A stretch of DNA of 64,000 nt. Origin: Phocaeicola barnesiae DSM 18169 = JCM 13652. Lineage in GTDB: Bacteria; Bacteroidota; Bacteroidia; Bacteroidales; Bacteroidaceae. The notes below the pieces were generated by a model that saw only the letters and a list, made by a program, of their open reading frames with translations, was not told where the DNA came from and searched no databases. The position numbers and the translations under genes were made by a program. Below, one piece after another: positions 44,339 through 52,194 of the stretch; the first letter of the stretch is position 1, and each line of letters opens with the position of its first letter. Where the stretch lies: NCBI RefSeq assembly GCF_000374585.1, contig NZ_KB894648.1, positions 167,093 to 231,092 of the forward strand, given 5' to 3'.

Positions 44339-44414
44339 TAATTGTAATGAAATATCAGACTGCCAAAGTGTCGCCTGAAGTATGAACTGTCAATCTTTCT
44401 GTCAATCTTTTCTG

Positions 44415-45632
44415 TTAGGGAATTAACAAGGAGGAATCACCATAGCTCAGGAAACGGAAGTCGTGGGCTAGGGCGTAATCGTAGATGGTATGCCAGTCAC
44501 CTTTTACAAAGGCAGAAACCAGCAACAGTAAAGTGCTCTGTGGCTGATGGAAATTGGTGACCATCTTCTTTACAATCTTATAGGTATATCCCGGTGCGAT
44601 GATGATTTGCGTACTGGTATGCAGGGTATCCAGCTGATGACGGTTCATGTAATCCAATAAGGATTGCAGAGACTCTACGGTGGTCAGTTCAGGATGAGTT
44701 TCGTAAGGCTGCCATTGCTTGACGTGTAGTTCCTCCTGACTGGCATCCGGTTGCATACGCGTGGTTACACCTATATAATATAGGCTTTCCAGGGTACGGA
44801 CTGACGTAGTTCCTACCGCTACGGCTTCGCCACCATGAGCCAACAATTTCTCTATCGTCTGTTTGTTGACAGAAATGTATTCGGTGTGCATTTCGTGACC
44901 TTCTATCTCTTCGCTCTTTACGGGTTTGAATGTTCCGGCTCCTACGTGTAGGGTGACTTCTTCCAGGTCGACACCCTTTTCTTTCAAGGCATCCAGTACT
45001 CGTTCGGTGAAGTGGAGTCCGGCGGTCGGTGCGGCTACCGAACCTTTTATTTTTGAATAGACGGTCTGATAGGTTTCTTTGTCACTTTCGGTTGTTTCCC
45101 GGTTCAGGTAGGGAGGAATCGGTAGTTCACCGAAGACTTCCAGAATATCGGCGAAGGTAACTTCCGGATTGTCCCAGGTAAAATCTACCCAATGGCTGGT
45201 TCCCATACATTTTCCGCGGGTAGCGGTCAGTGTCAACGGTTTCCCTTTGACGGTCATTTCCCTGTGTAGCGGGCCTTCTTTCCATTTCTTCAGGTTGCCC
45301 ACCATACACAGCCAGGCTGAATGTTGGGTTTGCTGGAAATTCAATACGTAATCGTTCGGCTGGATGGGTTCCAGGCAGAAAATCTCGATGAGGGCACCGG
45401 TTTCCTTGCGGAAATGCAGACGCGCCTGTATGACCTTGGTATTGTTGAAAATCATGAGTTCGCCCGGCTCCAGGTAGTCTGGTAATGAGGTGAAATGAGA
45501 TTCGCTGACTGCTCCGTGCTGATAGACCAACAGCTTGGACTGGTCGCGTACAGGGAGGGGGAACTTGGCGATGCGTTCGTCGGGAAGGGGATAATTATAA
45601 TCGCTTATCTTAATATGTTTGGTTTCTTCCAT
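44415..45632 (-). CDS. queA: S-adenosylmethionine:tRNA ribosyltransferase-isomerase
   Basis: A 405-residue QueA, which transfers the ribosyl part of SAM to preQ1 in tRNA to form epoxyqueuosine. Motifs: DYNYPLPDERIAKFPLPVRD (about 11-30), MIFNNTKVIQARL, GSVAAPTAGLHFT (about 222-234), LHVGAGTFKPV, and TNFHQPQSTLLLLVSAF near the C-terminus. The frame is open to 45995, but the promoter at 45653-45660 excludes that. ATG 45632 leaves a 15-base leader; ATG 45644 would be nearly leaderless. Confidence 0.93.
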   Translation of the reverse strand: MEETKHIKISDYNYPLPDERIAKFPLPVRDQSKLLVYQHGAVSESHFTSLPDYLEPGELMIFNNTKVIQARLHFRKETGALIEIFCLEPIQPNDYVLNFQQTQHSAWLCMVGNLKKWKEGPLHREMTVKGKPLTLTATRGKCMGTSHWVDFTWDNPEVTFADILEVFGELPIPPYLNRETTESDKETYQTVYSKIKGSVAAPTAGLHFTERVLDALKEKGVDLEEVTLHVGAGTFKPVKSEEIEGHEMHTEYISVNKQTIEKLLAHGGEAVAVGTTSVRTLESLYYIGVTTRMQPDASQEELHVKQWQPYETHPELTTVESLQSLLDYMNRHQLDTLHTSTQIIIAPGYTYKIVKKMVTNFHQPQSTLLLLVSAFVKGDWHTIYDYALAHDFRFLSYGDSSLLIP

Positions 45633-45652
45633 GGTTTGTTTCATTATCTTGG

Positions 45653-45670
45653 CAAAAGTACTTACTTTTG
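45653..45670. promoter_or_regulatory. Back-to-back -7 boxes of queA and DUF2027-Smr
   Basis: CAAAAGTACTTACTTTTG: TACTTTTG on the minus strand (45660-45653) for queA and TACTTTTG on the plus strand (45663-45670) for the DUF2027 gene, two bases apart. Two polymerases cannot bind both at once. Confidence 0.75.
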
Positions 45671-45692
45671 TAGAAACAAAAAAACGAAAGGT

Positions 45693-46748
45693 ATGAAAAT
45701 AGGTGATAAAGTCCGTTTCCTGAGTGAAGTGGGGGGCGGAACCGTGCGTGGATTTCGTGGGAAAGACATTGCCTTGGTGGAGGATGAGGACGGGTTCGAG
45801 ATACCGATGCTCATCCGCGAATGTGTGGTTATCCAGACCGATGAATATAACATTCCGTTGAAATCGACAAAACCAGCTGCTCCGGAAGTCGAAGCAGAGG
45901 AAGAGGAAGAAGAGGAGGAAAAGCCGATTACTTATCGGGCTCCCGAAATCCGGGGTAATGACGTGCTGAATGTGTTGCTGGCGTATGTACCTCAAGACAT
46001 TAAGGCTATTTCATCGACTCCGTTCGATGCTTATCTGGTGAACGACAGTAATTATTTCATCGATTACTTGTATCTGGCCTCCGAAGGCAAGGAATGGAGA
46101 CTCCGTAGCCGTGGAACAGTCAAACCGAACATGAAGATGCATCTGGAGGAATTCACGAAAGGCGATTTGAATCAGATGGAACAGATTGCCGTACAGCTGC
46201 TGGCTTATAAAGATGACCGCTCGTTTACGTTGAAGCCGGTCATCAATCAGGTGTTCCGGTTGGATGCGGTGAAGTTCTACAAGTTGCATACCTTCCAGCC
46301 GTCTGATTTCTTCCGTGAACCGGCCTTGGTCTATGAGATTGCGAAGGACGATGAACTGGCTCAACCGATGGTCGTTTCGCCCGATGACATTAAAGAGGCT
46401 TTGCTCCAGAAGAAGGAAACGGATATTCCTGCCAAAGTACAACGGAAACAGCATCAGGTAAAGAACGAAATCGTGGAAGTGGACTTGCATATCCATGAAC
46501 TGTTGGACGATACGACAGGAATGGGAAATGCAGAAATGCTGAATTACCAGTTGGATGTGTTCCGTCAGACATTGGAAGAGTACAAGCATAAGAAAGGACA
46601 GAAAATCGTGTTTATCCATGGAAAAGGAGACGGCGTGCTGCGTCGTGCCATCCTGGATGAATTGAAACGGAAATATAAGACTTACCAAAGCCAGGACGCT
46701 TCGTTCCGCGAGTACGGTTTCGGAGCTACCATGGTTACAATACATTAA
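45693..46748 (+). CDS. DUF2027 and Smr domain protein
   Basis: A 351-residue protein: an N-terminal DUF2027 region (MKIGDKVRFLSEVGGGTVRG, a small barrel-like start), an acidic linker (PEVEAEEEEEEEEKP), a middle domain, and a C-terminal Smr domain with VDLHIHELLDD and FIHGKGDGVLRRAI (about 315). Smr domains can cut nucleic acid and occur at the end of MutS2. The DNA or RNA target here is unknown. A longer frame reaches 45495 but crosses the promoter. The PaaI-type gene follows 8 bp on. Confidence 0.9.
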   Translation: MKIGDKVRFLSEVGGGTVRGFRGKDIALVEDEDGFEIPMLIRECVVIQTDEYNIPLKSTKPAAPEVEAEEEEEEEEKPITYRAPEIRGNDVLNVLLAYVPQDIKAISSTPFDAYLVNDSNYFIDYLYLASEGKEWRLRSRGTVKPNMKMHLEEFTKGDLNQMEQIAVQLLAYKDDRSFTLKPVINQVFRLDAVKFYKLHTFQPSDFFREPALVYEIAKDDELAQPMVVSPDDIKEALLQKKETDIPAKVQRKQHQVKNEIVEVDLHIHELLDDTTGMGNAEMLNYQLDVFRQTLEEYKHKKGQKIVFIHGKGDGVLRRAILDELKRKYKTYQSQDASFREYGFGATMVTIH

Positions 46749-46756
46749 GAAGCGGA

Positions 46757-47164
46757 ATGAAGACACTGAAAATGATGATAGAGGACGATTTCGCCACAAG
46801 CATGGGCATCGAAGTGATGACAATCTGTTCGGGTTACGCTAAGTTGCGTATGAAAGTGACGGAGAAGCATCTCAATGCGGGTGGCGTGTGTCACGGAGGA
46901 GCCATCTTCACCTTGGCCGATCTTGCTTTTGCGGCCGCTGTAGACAGCCATCTGAAACTGACCCTTTCGCTGAATGCGATGATTACTTACTTGAAGGCGG
47001 CAAAACCCGGTTATGTGTATGCCGAGGCGGTAGAGGTCTCCAATCATGAGAAGATTCCTTATGTAGAAGTGTCTGTCCGTGATGAGGCCGGAGAATTGAT
47101 TGCCCGTCTCATCAGTTCCGGTTATCGCAAGCGGGAAGATATGGATGTTTCCGGATTGATGTAA
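46757..47164 (+). CDS. PaaI-like hotdog-fold thioesterase
   Basis: A 135-residue hotdog protein. LNAGGVCHGGAIFTLADLAF (about 36-55) carries the conserved Asn/His/Gly and Asp of PaaI-type acyl-CoA thioesterases; the C-terminal strands YVEVSVRDEAGELIARLISS close the fold. The acyl group is unknown. It is 8 bp downstream of the DUF2027-Smr gene. Confidence 0.88.
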   Translation: MKTLKMMIEDDFATSMGIEVMTICSGYAKLRMKVTEKHLNAGGVCHGGAIFTLADLAFAAAVDSHLKLTLSLNAMITYLKAAKPGYVYAEAVEVSNHEKIPYVEVSVRDEAGELIARLISSGYRKREDMDVSGLM

Positions 47165-47169
47165 ATGAA

Positions 47170-47220
47170 AAGCTTCTTTCTTTCAGCCAGAAGCGAAGCG
47201 GCTGAGGGAAAGAAGCTTTT
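47170..47220. terminator. Bidirectional terminator after the thioesterase
   Basis: AAAGCTTCTTTCtttCAGCC pairs with GGCTGagGGAAAGAAGCTTT, nearly 20 bp with an 11-base loop, between two converging genes. Confidence 0.88.
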
Positions 47221-47251
47221 GTTATTTGAAGGAATGAGAGGGGATATTCTT

Positions 47252-48250
47252 TTATCGAATAATCTTCAGGAAATTCTCTACATCCTTTTGAATCTTTTTA
47301 TACAACGGTGAATTCTTGTAGTTCGTGTTTTTATGGATGACCGTTTCTACTCCTAACTGGCTGCGTTGGTAACTGGTCAGCTCGTTCTGTAGCTGCATGT
47401 CGTGTAGGGCCAGTTGGTGAATCTGTTCCTCCCTTTCTCTCCGTAGAACTGTACATACGGGGATGAGCAGACGCATGACTACGTTGTCCATGATGTGGTG
47501 TCCTTGGATAAACATGTAGGTATTATCCGGATAGACTCCCAGCTCTTTCAGCTCTTTTTTCATCGCCTCTATTTCTGCGACTCCTTCCGGATGCTTATGT
47601 TCCAGGTCTTTCAGTTTCCGGTTGACTTTTTTGGCCATGACTTCCAGGCTTCTCTCAGGATGCCGGGTGCTGACCTGGTCTAATTTGACGTATGAACAGA
47701 AATCGAGTAACGAAAACTCTGAAAGGTTATGCTGGCGATAGAACCATACCGACCAGATGAAGAGTGGATATGCTATCTGCGAATAGAGTTTCATGAATGC
47801 CGGAAAATCGATCAGCATGTGGTCATTCAATGTTGCCATGACACACACTTCGTGTAATCCTTCGGCGTAGCAATGATAATTCTCGATGGCATAGGCATAG
47901 GTCTGTAGTACGTACGAGCAGTTGATGATGTATCGGGAAGTCTGGGTACGTCCTTGTAGCAGGTAGTCGTAATCGCTGTCTACACAGGCTATCATATTTT
48001 CTCCCAACTGGTTGCCCAGCTGGTTCATCAGAACAGTTTTCTTTCCTTTGGCCAAGGAACTTTGTGAAGGCAGCATTACCTCGAAGTAACGGGTATTGTC
48101 TTCATAATCGGCCAATAATGAGCGCCAGAAGGATATATCGTCGTAACTTTCTACGTAGGCTACGATTTTTCTTCTTGCGCGCTTGGGCTTCAGGCTATTG
48201 GCGGCCCCTATATAAAGGGAAGAAAGGTTTTCGGTCAGTCTTTTTCCCAT
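47252..48250 (-). CDS. DUF4435 TOPRIM-like protein (AriB-like)
   Basis: A 332-residue protein of the DUF4435 family. TOPRIM-type acids are visible: Glu34 in IVAYVESYDDISFW and the Asp triad in IACVDSDYDYLLQG (Asp91, Asp93, Asp95). The remainder is helical, with a long charged C-terminus (ERSLEVMAKKVNRKLKDLEH). It starts 15 bp after the stop of an AAA ATPase gene on the same strand, and the pair resembles the ATPase plus DUF4435 TOPRIM pair (AriA-AriB) of PARIS anti-phage systems. Nuclease activity and role are inferred. Confidence 0.82.
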   Translation of the reverse strand: MGKRLTENLSSLYIGAANSLKPKRARRKIVAYVESYDDISFWRSLLADYEDNTRYFEVMLPSQSSLAKGKKTVLMNQLGNQLGENMIACVDSDYDYLLQGRTQTSRYIINCSYVLQTYAYAIENYHCYAEGLHEVCVMATLNDHMLIDFPAFMKLYSQIAYPLFIWSVWFYRQHNLSEFSLLDFCSYVKLDQVSTRHPERSLEVMAKKVNRKLKDLEHKHPEGVAEIEAMKKELKELGVYPDNTYMFIQGHHIMDNVVMRLLIPVCTVLRREREEQIHQLALHDMQLQNELTSYQRSQLGVETVIHKNTNYKNSPLYKKIQKDVENFLKIIR

Positions 48251-48265
48251 AGTTATAAAGGTTTA

Positions 48266-49090
48266 TCAGGTTGTAATGTCACTTACTTCGGTCACAGCAT
48301 CCAGCCATCCGTTCATGATGACGGCCGGCGAATGGGTGGTCAGGATAATCTGTACGTTCGGATTCAGGCTCCGAATCAGAGAGATGAGCTGCTGTTGCCA
48401 CTCTACGTGGAGCGAAATCTCCGGCTCATCCATAAATAGGGTGTAATGTTGGTTATCCTGTACCAATACGGTCAGCAGAATGACCAGCATTTGTTTTTCT
48501 CCGGAAGAAAGCTGATAGGGCGAAAGAATGTCTCCATCCTGCTCAAACTGGATTTCATTGCTTTTCCGGATAATTTTCTTACCGGTCTCGCTGAACAGTT
48601 GGTCTATCAGGTTCTGGAATTTGGTCTTTGGATGCGATACTTCGGCTGCTTTGGTTTGTCCGTCCGGGATGCCGCTTGTCAGCAATTCGATGATACGGTT
48701 GCCGATGTTTACCTGATAGTCCAGGTATCTCCGCTGCAACTGGTACAGTTGCCAGTCAAGTTCACTTTTGACGTTCTGATTGCCGATTTTCTCCAGAAGG
48801 CCGGAATCGATGAGAGGGCGGTCGAAACTGCGGATGACATCGAAATGAACGAATGTAGCATCTTCGGGTGAGAATACGAAAGAAACTCCCGGTTGGCTGT
48901 GGTTGGTCAGTGCTTTTCCTTCCAGTACGTCCAACATACGTACGGAGTTGTTCAGAATGGTACTTTTCCCGATTCCGTTAATTCCACTTAAGATGTTCAC
49001 ATCGGGGCGTAGGTCCCACGAAATGTTCTTGCGTCTTCCCCAAAGGCTTTTTATTTCAATGCGCTTGATATAGTCTGCTTGTTTCTTCAT
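48266..49090 (-). CDS. AAA (ABC-type) ATPase paired with DUF4435 (AriA-like)
   Basis: A 274-residue SMC/OLD-like ATPase. Walker A SGINGIGKSTILNN (about 35-48), ABC signature LSSGEKQMLVILL (194-206), Walker B LFMDEPEISLHVEW (218-231, Asp221-Glu222) and the switch histidine LTTHSPAVIMNGW (250-262) are intact. Between them is a helical insert of about 150 residues. It is short for AriA. The frame is open to 49243, but TAAATTTG at 49130-49123 lies before ATG 49090. First gene of the two-gene unit with the DUF4435 gene. Confidence 0.88.
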   Translation of the reverse strand: MKKQADYIKRIEIKSLWGRRKNISWDLRPDVNILSGINGIGKSTILNNSVRMLDVLEGKALTNHSQPGVSFVFSPEDATFVHFDVIRSFDRPLIDSGLLEKIGNQNVKSELDWQLYQLQRRYLDYQVNIGNRIIELLTSGIPDGQTKAAEVSHPKTKFQNLIDQLFSETGKKIIRKSNEIQFEQDGDILSPYQLSSGEKQMLVILLTVLVQDNQHYTLFMDEPEISLHVEWQQQLISLIRSLNPNVQIILTTHSPAVIMNGWLDAVTEVSDITT

Positions 49091-49122
49091 GACGGTATCA
49101 GTTTTTGTCGGTAGAACACTAA

Positions 49123-49154
49123 CAAATTTAGGTATTCTCAGGGAATAAATCAAA
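49123..49154 (-). promoter_or_regulatory. Promoter of the ATPase-DUF4435 operon
   Basis: Minus strand TTTG (49154-49151), 20-base spacer, TAAATTTG (49130-49123): full consensus. ATG 33 bases on. Confidence 0.78.
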
Positions 49155-49183
49155 GCTCTCACCTGTTTTTTTGAAAAACCTTG

Positions 49184-49191
49184 TACCTTTG
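49184..49191 (+). promoter_or_regulatory. -7 box of the EamA gene
   Basis: TACCTTTG, 25 bases before the ATG at 49217. Confidence 0.65.
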
Positions 49192-49216
49192 TAACATAAA
49201 ATAAGGTAAAAAGAAA

Positions 49217-50173
49217 ATGGATATAAGAATTGCTAAAGGACATCTTTCTTTGCTGGCTGCTGCCAGTATGTGGGGATTGATGTCACCGATTGGAAAGGCG
49301 GCAATGGATGCCGGTATAACCGGACTTCTGTTGGCCAATATGCGTATGATTGGAGGAGCTGTCTGTTTTTGGGTGGCTTCGATGTTTGCTCCCAAAGAAA
49401 AAGTTTCTTCCCGCGACTTGCAACTGTTGTTTTTTGCTTCGCTGTTGGGTATCGTCTGTAACCAGGGATGCTTTACATTCGGACTGTCTTTGACCTCGCC
49501 GGTTGATGCCTCTATTATGACTACTACCATGCCGATTATCACCATGGTGTTGGCTGCATTGTTTTTGAAAGAACCGGTTACTTCGATGAAGGTTATCGGT
49601 ATCTTTTTAGGTTCCATTGGGGCTTTGGTGTTGATAGTCAGTAATGTCGGGAATGTGCAGGAAGGAGGAAGCATCGGGGGAGACGTGCTCTGTGTGGCTG
49701 CCCAGTTGAGCTTTGCCTGTTACCTGACCATCTTCAAGAAACTGATAGCCAGATATAATGTCTTTACGCTGATGAAATGGATGTTTACCTATGCGGCTAT
49801 CTGTTTCATTCCGTTTTCATACAGGGATTTTACGTCAACCGACTTTTCCATGTTTACATCGACGGTCTGGCTGGAAGTAGGATTTGTAGTCTTCTTCGGT
49901 ACGTTTGTTGCGTATCTGATGATGGTGGTCGGACAGAAGACGTTGCGTCCTACGGTGGTCAGTATGTATAATTATGTACAGCCGGTGGTAGGTTCCAGTG
50001 TGGCTGTCTTTATGGGGCTGGCTACTTTCGGTTGGGTAAAAGCGCTTGCAGCTATCATGATTTTTGTCGGTGTCTATGTAGTGACACAAAGCAAGTCTCG
50101 CGCTCAGGTACTGGCCGAGCGGAAACAACAGGAGGGACTTTCTAATTGCGGAACAGATGATGAAGGAAAGTAA
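49217..50173 (+). CDS. EamA-family (DMT) exporter
   Basis: A 318-residue protein with ten hydrophobic segments in two EamA repeats. Each begins with a family-like stretch (SLLAAASMWGLMSPIGKAAM, and VLCVAAQLSFACYLTIFKKL in the second half). It belongs to the drug/metabolite transporter superfamily; the metabolite is unknown. The helicase gene starts inside its last 17 bases in another frame, so the two are translationally coupled. Confidence 0.9.
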   Translation: MDIRIAKGHLSLLAAASMWGLMSPIGKAAMDAGITGLLLANMRMIGGAVCFWVASMFAPKEKVSSRDLQLLFFASLLGIVCNQGCFTFGLSLTSPVDASIMTTTMPIITMVLAALFLKEPVTSMKVIGIFLGSIGALVLIVSNVGNVQEGGSIGGDVLCVAAQLSFACYLTIFKKLIARYNVFTLMKWMFTYAAICFIPFSYRDFTSTDFSMFTSTVWLEVGFVVFFGTFVAYLMMVVGQKTLRPTVVSMYNYVQPVVGSSVAVFMGLATFGWVKALAAIMIFVGVYVVTQSKSRAQVLAERKQQEGLSNCGTDDEGK

Positions 50174-52052
50174 TGCTCAAAGTTTCAAATCGCCTGTCCT
50201 TTGGTTACAGCATCACTACGAGTTGTTGCAGATGGAGTATGCTTATGAAAAAGAGCAATTCCGGCAACAGACGGAACTGATGGGAATTGGTCGGAAAATC
50301 AAGCGGGGAATGTGCTGGTATCCGATTAATGTGGGGCGGAGTTATTACAATGCCTTGAATCAGTTGGTTGTAGAAGTAGAGCGCCGTGAGGACAAAGAAA
50401 TCGAACACTTGTTTGAATACGGTCGTCCTGTATGTTTCTTTACTCAGGAATTATCCGGCAAATTGAATTACCTGAACTTTGTTGCTACAGTCAATTATGT
50501 AGATGAAGACCGAATGGTGGTGATTCTTCCTAATGTGGATGCACTGTTGATGTTGCAACGGAGTGAAGTCTTAGGGGTACAGCTTTATTTCGATGAAACC
50601 AGTTACCGGCTGATGTTCGAGGCCTTGAAGCAGGTGATATCGGCGAAAAACAACCGGTTGGCAGAATTACGTGATATTTTTCATGGTACACAACCGGCTT
50701 CTACTTTTTCTTTTCAGCCGGTTAGGTTTCCATGGTTGAACTGTACGCAGGAGGAAGCAGTCAATAAAGTGCTTCACGCAAAGGACGTGGCCATCGTACA
50801 CGGTCCTCCGGGAACGGGAAAGACGACTACTCTGGTAGAGGCCATTTATGAGACTTTGCATCGGGAGAATCAGGTATTGGTCTGTGCTCAAAGTAATATG
50901 GCCGTCGATTGGATTAGCGAGAAACTGGTAGACCGGGGTGTCAGCGTTTTGCGTATCGGCAATCCGAGCCGGGTCAATGACAAAATGCTTTCCTTCACCT
51001 ATGAACGTCGGTTTGAATCGCATCCGGATTATACGCAGTTGTGGAGTATCCGTAAAGCTATCCGTGAACTTTATGGCCGAATCAGGAAAAGTTCTGACCG
51101 TGAACAGATACGGACGAAAATCAATTCATTGAAGGACAGGGCTACCGAACTGGAAATCCGCATCAATGAAGCGTTATTCAGTGAAGCCAGGGTGATAGCT
51201 TGTACCTTGGTAGGAAGTGCAAACCGTATCTTGACCGGGCAGAAGTTCGGTACTGTATTTATCGATGAGGCCGCTCAGGCATTGGAAGCTGCTTGCTGGA
51301 TTGCTATCCGGAAGGCTGATCGGGTTATCCTGGCAGGAGACCATTGCCAGTTACCTCCTACAGTGAAAGATCCACAGGCATTACGGGCCGGATTGGGATA
51401 TACATTGATGCAGTCTATTGTAAAGAACCGTCCGGAAACCGTTTCTTTATTGAAGGTACAGTATCGGATGAATGATGAAATCATGCGTTTTTCTTCCAAT
51501 TGGTTTTATGGAGGTATGTTGGAATCGGCGCCAGAGGTCAAGTATCGGAGTATCTTGGATTTTGACACTCCGATAGAGTGGGTCAATACTGAAGGCATGG
51601 ACTGTAATGAAGAATTTGTTGGCGAGAATTATGGCCGTATCAATAAACCGGAAGCAGAGTTGTCGGTTGCCCAGTTGAAAGCTTATATTTTGAAGATTGG
51701 AAAAGAGCGTTTCCTAGAGGAGAAAATCGATGTTGGGCTGATATCACCTTACAAGGCACAGGTGCAATACCTGCGCCAACTGATACGGAAAGATAATTTC
51801 TTTAAGCCTTATCGGTCGGCCATTACGATTAATACCGTAGATGGTTTCCAAGGTCAGGAACGGGATGTGATTCTCATCAGTCTGGTGAGAGCCAATGAAG
51901 AGGGGCAGATAGGATTCCTGAATGATTTGCGACGGATGAATGTGGCTATTACCCGTGCCCGTATGAAGCTGATCATTCTGGGAGATGTCTCTACGTTGAC
52001 TCGTCATACTTTCTATGCGGAACTGTATCGTTATATCGAAGACCTCCATTGA
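50157..52052 (+). CDS. SF1B DNA/RNA helicase (IGHMBP2/Upf1-like)
   Basis: A 631-residue superfamily 1 helicase. Motifs: I VHGPPGTGKTTTLVEAI (about 219-235), Ia CAQSNMAVDWISEKL, II FIDEAAQALEAACW (about 370), III LAGDHCQLPPTVKD (about 394), IV KVQYRMNDEIMRFSSNWFY, V INTVDGFQGQERDVILISLV (about 560) and VI NVAITRARMKLIILG. The N-terminal domain includes the beta-barrel-like insert seen in Upf1/IGHMBP2. No nuclease domain is seen. Start at ATG 50157 or 50160; both overlap the EamA gene. Confidence 0.92.
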   Translation: MMKESNAQSFKSPVLWLQHHYELLQMEYAYEKEQFRQQTELMGIGRKIKRGMCWYPINVGRSYYNALNQLVVEVERREDKEIEHLFEYGRPVCFFTQELSGKLNYLNFVATVNYVDEDRMVVILPNVDALLMLQRSEVLGVQLYFDETSYRLMFEALKQVISAKNNRLAELRDIFHGTQPASTFSFQPVRFPWLNCTQEEAVNKVLHAKDVAIVHGPPGTGKTTTLVEAIYETLHRENQVLVCAQSNMAVDWISEKLVDRGVSVLRIGNPSRVNDKMLSFTYERRFESHPDYTQLWSIRKAIRELYGRIRKSSDREQIRTKINSLKDRATELEIRINEALFSEARVIACTLVGSANRILTGQKFGTVFIDEAAQALEAACWIAIRKADRVILAGDHCQLPPTVKDPQALRAGLGYTLMQSIVKNRPETVSLLKVQYRMNDEIMRFSSNWFYGGMLESAPEVKYRSILDFDTPIEWVNTEGMDCNEEFVGENYGRINKPEAELSVAQLKAYILKIGKERFLEEKIDVGLISPYKAQVQYLRQLIRKDNFFKPYRSAITINTVDGFQGQERDVILISLVRANEEGQIGFLNDLRRMNVAITRARMKLIILGDVSTLTRHTFYAELYRYIEDLH

Positions 52053-52114
52053 ATATCAGTCAGCAGGATTGTGTGATATACTGAAATAAGTTGCATGTAA
52101 TCCGATAGATAAGG

Positions 52115-52145
52115 TTGTAGAATTCGAGTGTTTTTGCTATCTTTG
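52115..52145 (+). promoter_or_regulatory. Promoter of the AAE transporter gene
   Basis: TTG at 52115-52117, 20-base spacer, TATCTTTG at 52138-52145; ATG at 52195. Confidence 0.75.
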
Positions 52146-52194
52146 ACTCCGAGTTCTATAACCTTTTTCTATAATTTATTATTCATTACATTTT

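Larger units (their letters stand above)
43853..44414. other. 562-bp region holding a second tiny gene
   Basis: Holds the NUDIX promoter, a terminator (43927-43973), the 28-codon gene 44011-44097, its structured leader (hairpin 44141-44161), its promoter (44240-44268) and the queA terminator (44292-44338). A short direct repeat, gtcaatctttct then gtcaatctttt, is at 44390-44412. Confidence 0.7.

Noticed and set aside
45633..45995. N-terminal extension of QueA
   Set aside because: About 120 extra residues absent from the family; the region contains the promoter and the start of the divergent gene.
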